From NCBI GenBank assembly GCA_916048095.2, contig OU696594.1:4145781-4209780 (forward strand): 64,000 nt of DNA, read 5' to 3'. The notes beneath the pieces are model-generated. The model worked only from the letters and a program-made list of their open reading frames with translations, was not told the DNA's origin and searched no databases. The position numbers were made by a program, and so were the translations under genes. Source of the DNA: Sacculina carcini (Eukaryota; Arthropoda; Thecostraca; Sacculinidae). Shown one piece after another: positions 20,598 through 32,101 of the stretch. Position 1 is the first letter of the stretch; the number at the start of each line of letters is the position of its first letter.

Positions 20598-21185
20598 TAA
20601 CAACAACAACAACAACAACAACAACGTATATTTATAGCGCATATAAATATCACACACGCGAGCCAAGCACAAGAATGAGACACGACGATAATGGGAGGCG
20701 TGGTCGCAGCATCAACACAAATATGCGATATGTATAGTGAACACAAGGGAATCAAGTAAACGATGAAACCGAAGAGATAGTTAAATATTCACACAAACGG
20801 GATGAGACAATAGAGGATTATAGTTTGACATAACGCGTCAGAGAGTGAGTGACAGGCTCAAATGATAAAGAGAATAGGTATTTTCGTAGGGAAGAGGTGA
20901 ATGAAGCGTAGGAAGAAGAAAGAAGAATGTGAGAGGGGAGCGAGTTATAGAAGCGAGGTGCGAAGAAAGAGAAGGATTTAGCCGACCAGCAGGATTCATT
21001 TATAGCTCGAGGACAGTTTAGAGGGCGAGTGATACGAGGGGACAAGTGTGAGGACTGAGAAAGAAGGCGAACTAGATAATGAGGCTGGCCTATACCATGT
21101 AATAATTTGAAGATAATGCAGGCAATCTTGTAGTGTACACGTGGGATGATGGGTAGCCAGCGGAATTGATAAAGATATTGAGAAG
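20598..21185 (-). pseudogene. LINE-delta, 3' piece with (GTT)n tail
   Basis: On the minus strand the 3' end is TATGCGCTATAAATATAC followed by about eight GTT units (20598-20625), a standard L2-type tail. Frames upstream encode NCPRAINESCWSAKSFSFF and APRFYNSLPSHILLSS, the RT C-terminal domain, with frameshifts. It is interrupted at 21186 by a terminal-repeat element and resumes at 22664. Confidence 0.75.
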
Positions 21186-21583
21186 TGTAACAAAACTGAA
21201 GAGACTAAAATATATTACAGACAGGCGCGCGTGGGCATCACCGCCCCACGCGCGCCTACAAGACGTCACACTCCGATCGCACCACAAACACGACTCTCGC
21301 TCACACCGTCACACACGGGAGCACAAACGGACACACACACACACGCACAGTCCTCACGCACACCGCCACAACCAATCAGCGGCGAGCCGGTCAATCGCTC
21401 GCCGCCGCGGGGCACGCACACTTCATGAAACGCATACATACAAACACATCACCAAAAACAACGCAAATACGAACGCAAACGCGAATCACACACACACACA
21501 CACACACATACCCACACACACTAAACCACAGACACTCCAACGCGCTCACACACTCTCTCTCTCTCGCTCACAATCACACCACA
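21186..21583 (-). repeat. LTR (low side) of the TRIM-like element, 398 bp
   Basis: Ends TGTAAC...CCACA on the plus strand. It differs from the partner only in microsatellite length (one fewer CA, one more CT unit), so the copy is young. It contains an 8-bp CGCGCGTG/CACGCGCG dyad at about 21227 and 21248. Confidence 0.85.
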
Positions 21584-22265
21584 CCTCCACCTGTTTTTAC
21601 AGAAACATGAACTATAGAGCATACAATAAAAAAACGCATAACAAACAAACAAAAACAACCAAACCCGACGACGGCCTCCACCAGACGCACACACCTTGGC
21701 TGCGGCGAAGCGCAACACGGCAGGCCCCAGCATCCTCCACGCTCCCGCCTCCGCCCGTGCTCTTCAGTGCTCCGCCGCAGCCTGCCGTCCTCTTCATCAC
21801 CGGCTGCCGCGACAGGGCACAACACCTTGACCCCAGCATCCAACATGCTTCCGTCGACACCGGTGCTCTTCAGCACCCTACCGCGACAGCCGTAACGTCG
21901 CCGCACATGCAGGCCACGCCGTCGTCTCAACTCCTTCGTTTTCTCCTCCGGCTTCAGCAGCTCCTTTCTCTCACATGCCCTCCAGCACCAGCAGCCTCCA
22001 CCAGCGACCTTCTATCTGCCCGGCGACGAGTCCAACACCAGTGCAGGTGGGACGACGAGCAACCCTCGGCCACAGCTCCCCCGCAGCTTCCTGCCGGCAC
22101 CATGCTCTCCTGCCGTCCCCCTGCACACCAACCTGACACGCCGCCGAGCACCTCCACCACGTCCCCCAGGCCGCTGCAAATACTGGAGGGTACTATCTCC
22201 GCTGCTGAAGCCGGGTCGCAGATAAACAATATTTCCAAATAAAAAACAAAAGGGCCGAAATAGCT

Positions 22266-22663
22266 TGTAACAAAACTGAAGAGACTAAAATATATTACAG
22301 ACAGGCGCGCGTGGGCATCACCGCCCCACGCGCGCCTACAAGACGTCACACTCCGATCGCACCACAAACACGACTCTCGCTCACACCGTCACACACGGGA
22401 GCACAAACGGACACACACACACACGCACAGTCCTCACGCACACCGCCACAACCAATCAGCGGCGAGCCGGTCAATCGCTCGCCGCCGCGGGGCACGCACA
22501 CTTCATGAAACGCATACATACAAACACATCACCAAAAACAACGCAAATACGAACGCAAACGCGAATCACACACACACACACACACACACATACCCACACA
22601 CACTAAACCACAGACACTCCAACGCGCTCACACACTCTCTCTCTCGCTCACAATCACACCACA
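22266..22663 (-). repeat. LTR (high side) of the TRIM-like element, 398 bp
   Basis: Partner of 21186-21583. It is the 5' LTR if the element reads on the minus strand, as the shared primer and polypurine signals suggest. Confidence 0.85.
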
Positions 22664-23003
22664 GAAGTGTGACGGCAAGGAAGAGGAGACAACACAAATC
22701 TGCAGGATTGATTCAGGACCGATTAGAGAACTTTTAAGAAACAGCGAGGAGTGCTGAAATAGAGAGAAATACAGTAGTCAATGCGGGGAAATATATGAGA
22801 TTTTATAAACTTGATTGCAGACGACTGGTCCAGAAATGGGCGAATGGGATAGAGAGCACGGAGGATTAGTCGACAAGAGCGAGCAACTGAGTAAATGTTA
22901 TTTTCAAAATTAAGGGATGAATAAAAAATGACACCCAAATTGCGCATAGAAGAACGGAGAGGAAAAGGTAGGACAGGAGGAGTGAGCCGTGGAACTGTAC
23001 TGT
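22664..23003 (-). pseudogene. LINE-delta, 5' piece
   Basis: Minus-strand frame LTPPVLPFPLRSSMRNLGVI, then SVARSCRLILRALYPIRPFL and IKSHIFPRIDYCISLYF, joining in order to the piece below 21185. Decayed by small frameshifts. Confidence 0.7.
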
Positions 23004-23183
23004 ACAACAACAACAGTGTATTTGGTATAGCGCCCATCATCATAGGCGCGCAGATGAGTACTTATACAGAAAAGCATGAAATATAAACTGGCAATGCGAG
23101 CATGGGATAATACGATAATAATATAGAGCTCGATCACAAAACAACAAAATATAACGCGGATTAAATCAAGGAGAAAACGCAGA
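23004..23183 (-). repeat. LINE-epsilon, 3' end fragment
   Basis: A short (GTT)n tail at 23004-23015 (minus strand) is followed by the family 3' motif ATGGGCGCTATACCAAATAC. No RT coding survives in the remaining 170 bp. Confidence 0.55.
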
Positions 23184-23346
23184 ATTATTATTATTATTAT
23201 TAACGTTTATTTGTATAGCGCACATTAAAACACACGCGCGAAAAGAGAAATCTTGGTGCAAAAATATAAACAAATATGTAAGACACGCCGCTTAGGGAAA
23301 ACAAACATGCGGACAATACACACACCCACAAGCACACACACTCACA

Positions 23347-23384
<38 letters not shown>

Positions 23385-23499
23385 AACATACTCATGCACA
23401 CACACCGCCAAATTGAAACATGGCAGTAAGAAAGAGCATAAAAAACAACAAGAAAACTTCTAGTAAATATATCACGCGAGACGGGTACGGTATGACAGC

Positions 23500-26375
23500 T
23501 CAGAGCGAAGCGTAAGGAGTAAGAGAGTGAGAGTCATGATCAAAAGATTTATCAAAGAGATGATTGCGCAGAGAAGAGGAAAACGATGATAAGGATGTGG
23601 AGGAGATAACATGGGAGGGAAGAGAGTTGTACAAACGTGGAGCATAGAAAGGGAAGGATTTACTAGACCAGGTAGGTTCATTGAGGGCTCGTGGACAAGA
23701 TAAAGGAAGAGGATGACGGGAAAGAAAGTTATTAGAGAGTGTAAGAAGCTGCGAGAGGTATGTAGGTTGCCGAGGGTCATGCAAAAGTTTTTAAACAAGA
23801 CAGCAAATTTTAAAGTGGATGCGAGGGATGATCGGAAGCCATCGAAGATTGTAGAGATAGGGTGAGGTATGACGAAAGTGGGAAGGAGAAAACACGAAAC
23901 GACAAGATTTATTAATGACATGTTGCAGGATTTTCAGAGAGGAGCGAGGTACATGAAAATATAAAGAATTACAGTAGTTGATTCTTGAAAAGATGAAACA
24001 ATGAATCAGTTTAATAGCTGAGGGACGGTCGAGAAAAGGGCGGATAGGATATAGCGAACGTAGAATGAGATGACAAGTGCGAGCAACAGCAGAAATATTT
24101 GCAGAAAAAGAAAGTGAGGAATCAAGAATGACTCCGAGATCGCGAACACTTTGAGATAGGGGTAAAGGGAGCAGCGGAGGTGTTAAGCGAGGAGGATGTA
24201 GAATGAAGAATTCTGATTTGGAAGTGTTAAGAAGGAGACTGCGAGAGGCACACCAGGAAGAAATATCAGAGATAATGTCTGATAAGAACGAAGCATGGGG
24301 GAAGGGAATAGGAATAATTATTTGTATATCGTCTGCGTAGACGTGGAACTGGACAGAATAGCAATGGAGAATAGGACATAGAGAAGACATGTACAGATTG
24401 AAGAGAAGCGGGGCTAGAATAGAACCTTGTGGCACACCGGAAAGTAGAGGAGTTTGCTTAGAAGTAGTGGAATTGAATTGCACCGAGTAGGAACGATCAG
24501 TAAGATAAGAATGTAGAAGAGAGAGCGCTGAAGAGGACACACCAAGAAAGGAGAGATCTCTGATTAAAATTGAATGGTCAACTAAGTCAAAGGCTGCTGA
24601 CAGATCAAGGAGGATAAGCAGAGCAGATTTACCGTATGAAAAATGAGAAAAAACAGTAGTAGTAACGGAGGTTAGGACAGATTCAGTAGAGTGAGCAGAC
24701 TTGAAACCCGATTGGAAGGGGTCAAGGGATTTGTTGATGAATGGCGCAAGTTGAGAATACATAGCAGACTCGAGGAGTTTAGAGGGAAAGTTGAGTAGAG
24801 AAATAGGACGGTAACTGCTACATAGCGAGGGATCGAGGGAAGGTTTTTTGAGTATCGGAAGGATGACTGCATGCTTCTCAGGAAAAAATACACCATGTAG
24901 GAAAGAGCTATTGATTAAATGCAATATAAAGGGAACCAGGAGCAAAATAGAGTCTGATAGGGCACGAAAATTTATGGGGTCCGCAGGGGAAAGCGAAATG
25001 TTTGTTGTAGAAATGATAGTGATGATATCAGGAAGCTCTAGATGAGAAAAGTGAGTAAAATGATCGTGGGATTTAGTGTGAGTCAAGCGGGAGTTAGGAG
25101 AAGAAATACTAGAAATGGCAATTTGGTTTTTATCGGAAAAAAATACAGCAAGGTCGGAGGCAGAGAGAGAAGACGAAAGGCTTGGGTTTTGCAGGCCACT
25201 CAATGAGTTAAGCGAGGACCACAGAGATTTAGGACAGCGAGAGAGTGACGATAATTGAGATTTGAAGTAGGATTGTTTAGCAGAGTATAGGGCAGATATA
25301 TACAAAGAGCGAGATGAGCAGAAGGATGACCACGTAGCAGTAGTGCAACAGCGTTTCCACACACGCTCGTGGTAGCGTTGGGTGCGTTTGAGAGAGATTA
25401 GTTCGCGATTAAACCAAGGAGGAAGATTGGAGCGATTGGAGGATGAGCATAGTGGAAATATGGCTTCGTTGATAGAAGACATAACCTTGAAAAAAGAAGA
25501 GTACAATTGGGTAGGGGGAAGAGAGTGAAATTGAGTTGAGGGAAGCATGTGAGAGAATAAAGTTGAGAAGAGGTGAGGGTCAAAATTTTTGTAATTTCTG
25601 TACGATCTGGGGGGAGAAATAAGTGGTTTGGGAAAGGGAAGATTGAAAGTGAGGAGACTGTGGTCAGAAGTAATGGTATCTGGGGGAAATACAAGAACAT
25701 CCGGAGGGGTTAGGTCGGATGCTAGAACTTGAGATGGAAAAAGAACAAGATCAAGGGTGTGACCGGAGATGTGAGTCGGTGAGGTAACAGGCGAGTACAG
25801 ACCGTAAGTTTGGATCATAGACAGGAATTGAGAGCAATAAGGATTTCGGGAAGGTTGATCGACCCAGAAATTAAAATCTCCAACTATAAGAAAACGACTG
25901 GAGAAGGACGCGAGAAGCACATCAAGTAACACAGGAAATTCGGTAAGAAATAATGACGTAGTTCCCGGATGATTGTGGCGATATATTATAACAAAGCAAA
26001 ATTTCGAGCAGGATGGAATATTGAGAGAAAGAGCGAGGTATTCAAAGGATAAGCATGGGGGACCAAAGTTGGGTATAGTAGATAAGACTAAGGATTTATT
26101 AAATATGCATCCAACACCACCACCGGAAGCTTTGGTGTTTGATCGGGAGGAGTGAATAAAGTTGAAATCAGCAGGGAGATGGGCAGTAAAAGACGTAACA
26201 TCAGAATCAAGTAACCAGGTCTCAACGAGGAAGAATAAAGAAAGATTATGAGAGGAAATCAGGTGTGAGAGTATAGGAGTCTTATACCGACATGACCTAG
26301 TATTTAGAAAACCAAGAGTTAAAGCGCTAGTGTTAGAGGAGGAACGGATGGGCGAGACAAGAGGGAGCGAAGGTA
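23500..26375 (-). pseudogene. LINE-zeta ORF2: endonuclease-reverse transcriptase, one nonsense codon
   Basis: One frame is open from about 26375 to 23500 except for a TAA at 23791-23793. The endonuclease shows TLGFLNTRSC, FFLVETWLL, GGGVGCIFN, IVGDFNFWVD, ISGHTLDLVLF and ITSDHSLLTF. RT shows YRPISLLNFPSKLLE, FQSGFKSAHSTESVL, LLDLSAAFDLVDHSIL, SGVPQGSILAPLLFNLYMSS and the catalytic YADDIQI. Beyond the stop the frame goes on with CPRALNEPTWSSKSFPFYAP. At the stop, TAA replaces the F codon expected from the CCLIFK pattern of relatives. No ATG marks the start. Confidence 0.85.
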
Positions 26376-26376
26376 G

Positions 26377-26751
26377 TCAGGCCGAGATACACGAATGTGA
26401 ATCAGGGTTAACTGAGACGGCAGTAGAAGAGGAAATTTGAGTAGGAGAGTCACAGGAGAGGGTGCGCATACGAAGAGAATTACGGACAGCCAAGAGAGAT
26501 GGACAGGATGAGTCGTAGGAGGAGTGACAGTGGCTACGCCCTGAGCGTACACAGTTTGTGCATTTGGCTGGTCCAGAACGGTCACATGTTTTGGATGCAT
26601 GGGAACCTGCGCAGAAGCCGCACTTAGTAGGTTGACTACATTTAATCATATTAGAATCATATACTTTATACTTAATCATATACTTTACTAATACATTGTT
26701 TAGTATTCTGCTAATATTTGTACTGATTTTTACAATATACGGAATTTCCAT
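26377..26751 (-). pseudogene. LINE-zeta ORF1 C-terminus with zinc knuckles
   Basis: Contains CGFCAGSHASKTC (C-x2-C-x4-H-x4-C) followed by CTNCVRSGRSHC and a CPSL end, the gag-like multi-knuckle pattern of I, Jockey and CR1-type ORF1 proteins. It would bind LINE RNA. The N-terminal part is low-complexity and probably not original. Confidence 0.65.
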
Positions 26752-26892
26752 ATACTTTATTATATATTATTTTTGGAAAATTGTAATGAAAAATATTCAT
26801 CATTACAGACATTCACGCACTACTGCACAAACATTCATCAATAAATGCGATGCATAACTCCTAGAATTTATTCGATAATAGGATAATTCTTA

Positions 26893-27040
26893 GGTAAGGT
26901 AACGTAATGTGTATTTATAAAGCGCAAATATTCGCACAAAGTTTCAGATGCACTGCAGATAAACAATATTGAACACGAACGAACGTATATTTACTATAGC
27001 GCCTTTAAAACACTGGAGCGCATAACTTCAAAATGAACAA
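26893..27040 (-). repeat. Two LINE 3'-end scraps
   Basis: The family motif (…GCGCTTTATAAATACACA… on the minus strand) occurs at about 26893-26945 and again at about 26978-27030. They are the 3' ends of two further minus-strand LINE copies truncated to under 150 bp. Confidence 0.55.
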
Positions 27041-27069
27041 CAAAGCGTAAATACATATATACATATACA

Positions 27070-27208
27070 TACATACACAAACATGCACTTATAAATATAC
27101 ACACATACACAAACATGCACTTATACATATACATACACAAACATGCACTTATACATATACATACACAAACATGCACTTATACATATACATACACAAACAT
27201 GCACTTAT
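27070..27208. repeat. 28-bp minisatellite
   Basis: About four tandem copies of a 28-bp unit built from ACACAAACATGCACTTATAC and ATATACAT, ending at the Gmr1-like LTR. Confidence 0.8.
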
Positions 27209-27210
27209 CC

Positions 27211-27547
27211 TGTAGTAGAAAAAGTAAGAAAAATTTATCGCCACACTGCAATCCAACCACAACACAATTCAACCGCAATACCACACCACCGACACCATCA
27301 CACACACACAGTGACATCAACACACTGACGCTCACACGCGAATCGAACTGGCCACTCGAACTAGCCAGTGGTCTCCAACATGATACACACAATAACAAGG
27401 GTCATCAAGGTCAAGTCTAAGCCCACACGCACTCAGCCAAACGCATACACAAGGTAACGCATACACAAACGCACACACGCACAAACGCACACATGCACGC
27501 TCACTCGCAAGTATACTCAAACAATGACAATCGCACACACAAACACA
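27211..27547 (-). repeat. 3' LTR of Gmr1-like copy 2 (337 bp)
   Basis: Same length and almost the same sequence as 14759-15095. It is preceded on the minus strand by the purine run CAGGAGGAGG. Confidence 0.8.
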
Positions 27548-27598
27548 CCTCCTCCTGATTCTCAAGAATCATGACAAAAATGTTCACCAAGTCTTGTC

Positions 27599-27982
27599 TC
27601 AAGTCTCATAGTCACTCAGCCACGCAGGTGGCCTACGATCATGGCCGGATCTTCTCGGGGCTATATCATCGGCCGGTACTCCGCCACTGCCGTGCTCGGG
27701 CTCCGCTGATTCATTCGACTGTGAAGGTAAGTTGCTGCTCACTGCTGCTGGCGTAACAGGTACGTATATGGGATAATCATATTCGCTCTGCTGAGCTGAA
27801 CATCGTCCTTGTTTATTCTCAGTATTGTCTTCACGAACATCATATTGACAACGACGTAGTCTCAAATCGCGCACGTGACGAGTCACACCGTCCACTTCTA
27901 CCGCCTGCTCTGAGACAATTGCAGTCACCTTGGCGGGGGCATATTGACTCGTGCAGCGTGCTCCTGGTGGTTTCACCCACAC
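27599..27982 (-). pseudogene. Pol C-terminal tail (copy 2), complete end
   Basis: Same tail as copy 1 but complete, ending APRRSGHDRRPPAWLSDYE before a stop. This defines the natural end of pol in the family. Confidence 0.6.
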
Positions 27983-28052
27983 AGTATCACCAACACTGAA
28001 GCGACAAGTGAACCCGGGCGCTCTTGCTTCTGGCTCTCGATCAATTTGCCTC

Positions 28053-28880
28053 TCAGAGAATATCCGTAAATGATGTTAGCCGGGGCCGTTGCACAAGTAA
28101 CGTCGTCCTTTGGTGTGACGTTATGTAGATACACTGCTTCGGTTTTCTCGCAGCAATCGTTTTAATGCTGCGGTGGCACCGTTCTACAATACCGTTCCCG
28201 GACGGCACGTAAGCACATCGGTATCGAATCTTGACGCACCATTTTGCAGCAAAGGCAGAAAATTCTCGGCTTCGAAAGACTGTGCCATTGTCAGAAAGAA
28301 CTTCCTCTGGTGCACCTCGTTCAAAGAAAACTCGCTCGAGCTCTCGAACAACATGGGACGCTGATTCCCTAGGTAATTGACGCCACAACACGAACCTTGA
28401 CGGGCCACAGTCGATCATCGTCAAATACACGCAGCCGTTATAATGCGTCACATCGATGGCCACACGCTGCCAAATACCTGGCACACTCACATCACCACGC
28501 CGCCACTTGATTGGTGATGGATTTATTGACCGACAGGTTTGCCATGCCGTCACCACTCGATGTACTTGACGTCTTGTGACATTCAGTTTGTGACGCCTAA
28601 CAAAATACAAGGTGCGCCGAACCCCTGGCTGACCGGCTTCCACGTGTATGCGTTGCACGGCATCATCCAGGTCACCACAATCACGCAAACCGGCAGCTGC
28701 CGTTACTTGACCGTCAATGCATCGTAGCCACTGTTGCGGTATTCTTGTCAGGCAATACGCTCTGTTTTCCTCTGATTGCACCAAAACCATTGATAGTTTC
28801 AAGTCCATTTCACGTTGCAGCTGACAGATCATGCCGACGCGCCTGCGAATGAGCATTTCTCCATGCGCCTTGGTTCTCAA
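28053..28880 (-). pseudogene. Gmr1-like integrase (copy 2)
   Basis: Identical in translation to 11449-12276, with the complete catalytic triad in DVTHYNG, SDNGTVF and GIVERCHR. Confidence 0.75.
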
Positions 28881-28928
28881 ACGCGCCTTTCCACTTAAAG
28901 CGTCAGAGAGCCAGCCGTAGACTGTTGC

Positions 28929-30028
28929 CTAATCCTTTTTGATCTCAATGCTATCAAATTTCCATGCTATTGCCATGTTGATACCCCGTAACAACACATC
29001 AAGTTCCACCATGTTAATGTGTGCAGAATCATCGTGTCGTAGCCAACTCGCGTCTTCAATGATGGCACCATCGACTGACTGCAGCACAACACCCATGTCA
29101 AGTGAGCTAGCGTCACTCCACACAATGACACGCTTGCCTTCCACCGACCAAACTCCACGCGCTGGGTCATTGCTCAACAACTTTTCGTGAACCCAAGTCA
29201 CCTGAGCTGACAATGCGTCATTGTTTATAGGGTCGTCCCAACTACTGGGCAGCGCATTTGCTCTCCTTTTCAACCAAGCGGCAGCTGGGCGCAACCAGCC
29301 GCAAACCGGAACATGCGCAATTAGTCGCCCACACCATGAGAACAACGAACGTCGAGTAATCTTGCTTGGACAGGCTGGCAGAGTTGTATCACGCTTCCGT
29401 TGACCACGCCATTTCGCGACTGAGCATGCAGTCCAAGAAGTCTAGCGCCGACGGTGACCCTCTCAGGTGGCTTGCAATCGAGCCCGTACTTCAAAAAATG
29501 TGAGACAACGCGTTCTGCAGTGACTTTATCCTCATTCACAAGCAAGTCGTCCGCATACGGTAAAACAGCGCTCGCTATCACAGGGTCCTGGTCTAAGACA
29601 GCTCGCACAATCAATTTCATCACCAGGGGAGCAATGCTTAGGCCGAATCCCAGTCTGGTGAGGCAGTAGCGGCAATTATTCACTTCCACTGTTTGGTAAG
29701 GCCATAGGCTCTGATCAACATGAATTTGTAAGTAGGCACTTTTTAAATCAACCACCGCCTAATTGTGCCCGTGCCGCCGCCACTTTCTCATCTGATCAGC
29801 GCAAACCTCGGCTTCAGCCGTATGCGGTGACAAATGGGTGTTGAGCTCTCGAAAATCAAGAACTGGACGTACGCGTGTCTGATCGCGTTGTTCCACCGCC
29901 ATCAGGGGTTCTAGACCTCGAGGTTCTCCATGAATTTGTGTCCTATATGGCACCAACCAGCCTTCGCCTATCCACCTATTTATCTCGTCGTCGAATTTCT
30001 TCCAAACCGAAGCTTTCATGCCGTACAT
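28929..30028 (-). pseudogene. RT and RNase H (copy 2)
   Basis: RNase H frame 28929-29345 and RT frames 29321-29755 and 29759-30028. YADDLLV is intact. The breaks are the same as in copy 1. Two codons differ in the LECKPPERI stretch (copy 2 LDCKPPERV). Confidence 0.75.
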
Positions 30029-30055
30029 GGCCGTCGTGTTCCGAAGAATACCGGG

Positions 30056-30351
30056 TCAATTGCCTTCAGCCCATTTCCACTTCACGGTCCATGTGCAATT
30101 TGATTGGTTGAACGACACAATGAAATCTTCAGTCTCAATCGGCAACAGCGTATGCGGATTATCGTCTTTCATCTTCTCCCTATCAAATGCAAAACTCCCA
30201 ACTACTTCTTTAACGGGTGTGTTGGCTACTTTGTCGACTGTTGAATAAGCGCATGTGCCATGCCCAAAAGTGACAATTCCGTCTGGACTCACATTCATAC
30301 CTCCAAGCGCGGAAATACCTGTCATTCCGAGGACTACATCAACCCCCAGCA
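30056..30351 (-). pseudogene. Protease C-terminal part (copy 2), cut
   Basis: Keeps VDVVLGMTGISALGG and the following tail but lacks the VDTGCS active site because the sequence switches to gypsy B at 30352. Confidence 0.7.
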
Positions 30352-30551
30352 GCGAAGCTGAAGATCGGAATGCAACTATGCAGAGCGAAGATCCTGAAAG
30401 GACCAGGGGCAAGCGAAACATTCCTGATCAAGCGACGGAAGTTCACCGCGAGGAACACCATGCAGACGTGGATCAGAGGGATGCTCTCTCATTTATTCCA
30501 GATGTTACAAGACGTGGTCGGGTCGTGATCAGGAATCGGCGATATCAGTAA
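30352..30551 (+). pseudogene. Gypsy B pol C-terminal end (duplicated)
   Basis: Carries the last 65 or so codons of the B integrase frame, ending in GRVVIRNRRYQ. It is the inverted copy of 38151-38350. Confidence 0.85.
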
Positions 30552-30568
30552 AATAATGCAGCGGAGAG

Positions 30569-30846
30569 TGTAATGATATTTTGCGCCTAATTTGGTTTAC
30601 GCCAAGGGTGGCAACTAAGCCATACCTGGCAATATTGTCATTTTGTATCTCTGTGTTTATTGTGTCTCGTCAAAGGCTATACGGTGATGTGGTGTTGTTG
30701 CTTATCAAGTAACTGTATTTTTGTATATGTCATCTGATAATGTGAATATTTGTAACATATTATTTTGGTGTTGTTTTCAGATGTACTTGGTTGTTTTAGT
30801 TGAATAAAACCTTAAGTAGAAGGTCGAGGGTTTTCGGAGCGCGACA
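30569..30846 (+). repeat. LTR of gypsy B, third copy (in arm 1)
   Basis: 278 bp, the reverse complement of 37856-38133, present here only through the inverted duplication. Confidence 0.9.
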
Positions 30847-31716
30847 GGGCCTATTCTTTTCAACATTTACATGTCATCTCTCTGTCCCACATTGCGCAAA
30901 TTATCCCTTTCTTTTCATATATATGCAGATGACGTCCAGATTTTCCTTCCCTTATCCTATCAAAAGTCTGTTCCTCATATCATGGACACTATCTCATCTT
31001 GGGCCTCCTCACGATCACTGATCATCAATCCTTCTAAAACTGAATATATTGTTCTTCACCCGCCTAAGATCCACCCTGCTCTGTCTGACTTGCTTCTTTC
31101 ATCCCATGTACGTGACCTCGGTATTATACTAAATCCGCACCTATCCTATCAAGAACACTTCACTTCTACCGCTCATATCTGTCGGTTAATTATCCGAAAT
31201 CTATATTTGATCCGTCCTTACATTGACTCTCCTCTCGCACACTCTCTGGTATCTGCTCTCATACTTCCCCGCATTGACTACTGCAATTCACTATTTCTAC
31301 ACCTTCCTCAGAAATCCTATAACATACTGCAGTCTATCCTTAATCAAGCCTGTCGTTTCATCCTTCGCCTTCCTCCACATCACCCCACATCATCCCATCT
31401 ACGTGACCTGGGTATCCTACCCATACCCTACCGCATTCATCATAAAATCTGTTTACTGACATACAAGCTCTTACATCTTTCTGATTCACCGCAGTATCTT
31501 CTAGAACTCCTATCGCCACATGTTGGTCCTCGTGATACACGACAGTTCAAAGTACTCCTTGAACCTCGTTCTCTTTGTGAATCTTTCTGGTCGACACGCT
31601 CTCTTCAGTTTACTGCACCACGTATGTACAACAACCTTCCATATGAACTCTCCTCCACTTCTGTTAAATCATTCTCGAAGCTACTACATTCTCACCTTCT
31701 CTCGCTATTAGATTAA
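30847..31716 (+). pseudogene. LINE-alpha RT 3' part (arm 1 copy)
   Basis: Frame begins GPILFNIYMSSLCPTL directly after the B LTR, then YADDVQIFLPL (RT active site), NPSKTEYIVLHPPKI, LPRIDYCNSLFLHL and the C-terminal WSTRSLQFTAPRMYNNLP block, ending at a stop at 31716. This segment is intact. Sequence to 32101 is its 3' untranslated region. Confidence 0.85.
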
Positions 31717-32101
31717 ATGACCTGCTCATAATGCTAAAAGCATAAAAGCTAAAAGCATGCTCATAATTGCATTATTTGTTCTTGTTTTGTATGTGTGCAT
31801 GCTAGACCTTTTCTTGATATTAGATTAAATAACTTGCTCATAACTGCATTCTCTATACTTGTTTGTATGTGTGCTTGTATATGTTTGCATGTCTGCCTGA
31901 TTCGCATGTTATATTTGTAGTGGCATATTTATTTACTTACGTGCTGCCTTTTGTTATTACACCTATATTCTGTTTCTTGTCACGACCTCTATAATTTGCC
32001 ATGTATGTTCGCATGTTTTTCTCTGCAGTTTTGTAGTTTCTGCATTTGCATGTTACATGTATTCTGGCTTATTTATTTTATTTAGTTTTATTATTGCATG
32101 T

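Larger units (their letters stand above)
21186..22663 (-). mobile_element. TRIM-like non-autonomous LTR element
   Basis: Two 398-bp direct terminal repeats flank a 682-bp interior with no gag or pol motif. A GAAG target duplication (21182-21185 and 22664-22667) marks insertion into LINE-delta. Read on the minus strand, the interior begins AGCTATTTCGGC and ends CAGGTGGAGG before the second LTR. The Gmr1-like elements have AGCTATGTCGGC and CAGGAGGAGG at the same places, so it probably moves with their proteins. The proline- and threonine-rich frame across it on the plus strand is compositional and not a gene. Confidence 0.8.
23184..26760 (-). mobile_element. LINE-zeta, nearly full-length L2/CR1-like element
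   Basis: Minus-strand LINE with a zinc-knuckle ORF1 end, an endonuclease-RT ORF2 and a 3' end GCGCTATACAAATAAACGTT followed by (AAT)n at 23184-23200. It is the most complete LINE in the window. ORF1 upstream of 26751 is missing or unrecognised, so the 5' end may be truncated. Confidence 0.8.
27211..30351 (-). mobile_element. Gmr1-like gypsy, copy 2 (3' LTR retained, 5' end lost)
   Basis: Minus-strand copy almost identical to copy 1 from the pol tail to the protease. It keeps the 3' LTR (27211-27547) and polypurine tract CAGGAGGAGG (27548-27557 on the minus strand), but stops inside the protease at 30351, where arm 1 of the inverted duplication begins. It shares with copy 1 the TGA between protease and RT, the TAG in RT, the RT/RNase H frameshift and the stop after RNase H. 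Confidence 0.8.

Noticed and set aside
21166..22242. 358-residue proline/threonine/histidine-rich ORF
   Set aside because: It crosses an LTR border and follows CA-repeat composition; no domain and no conservation argument.
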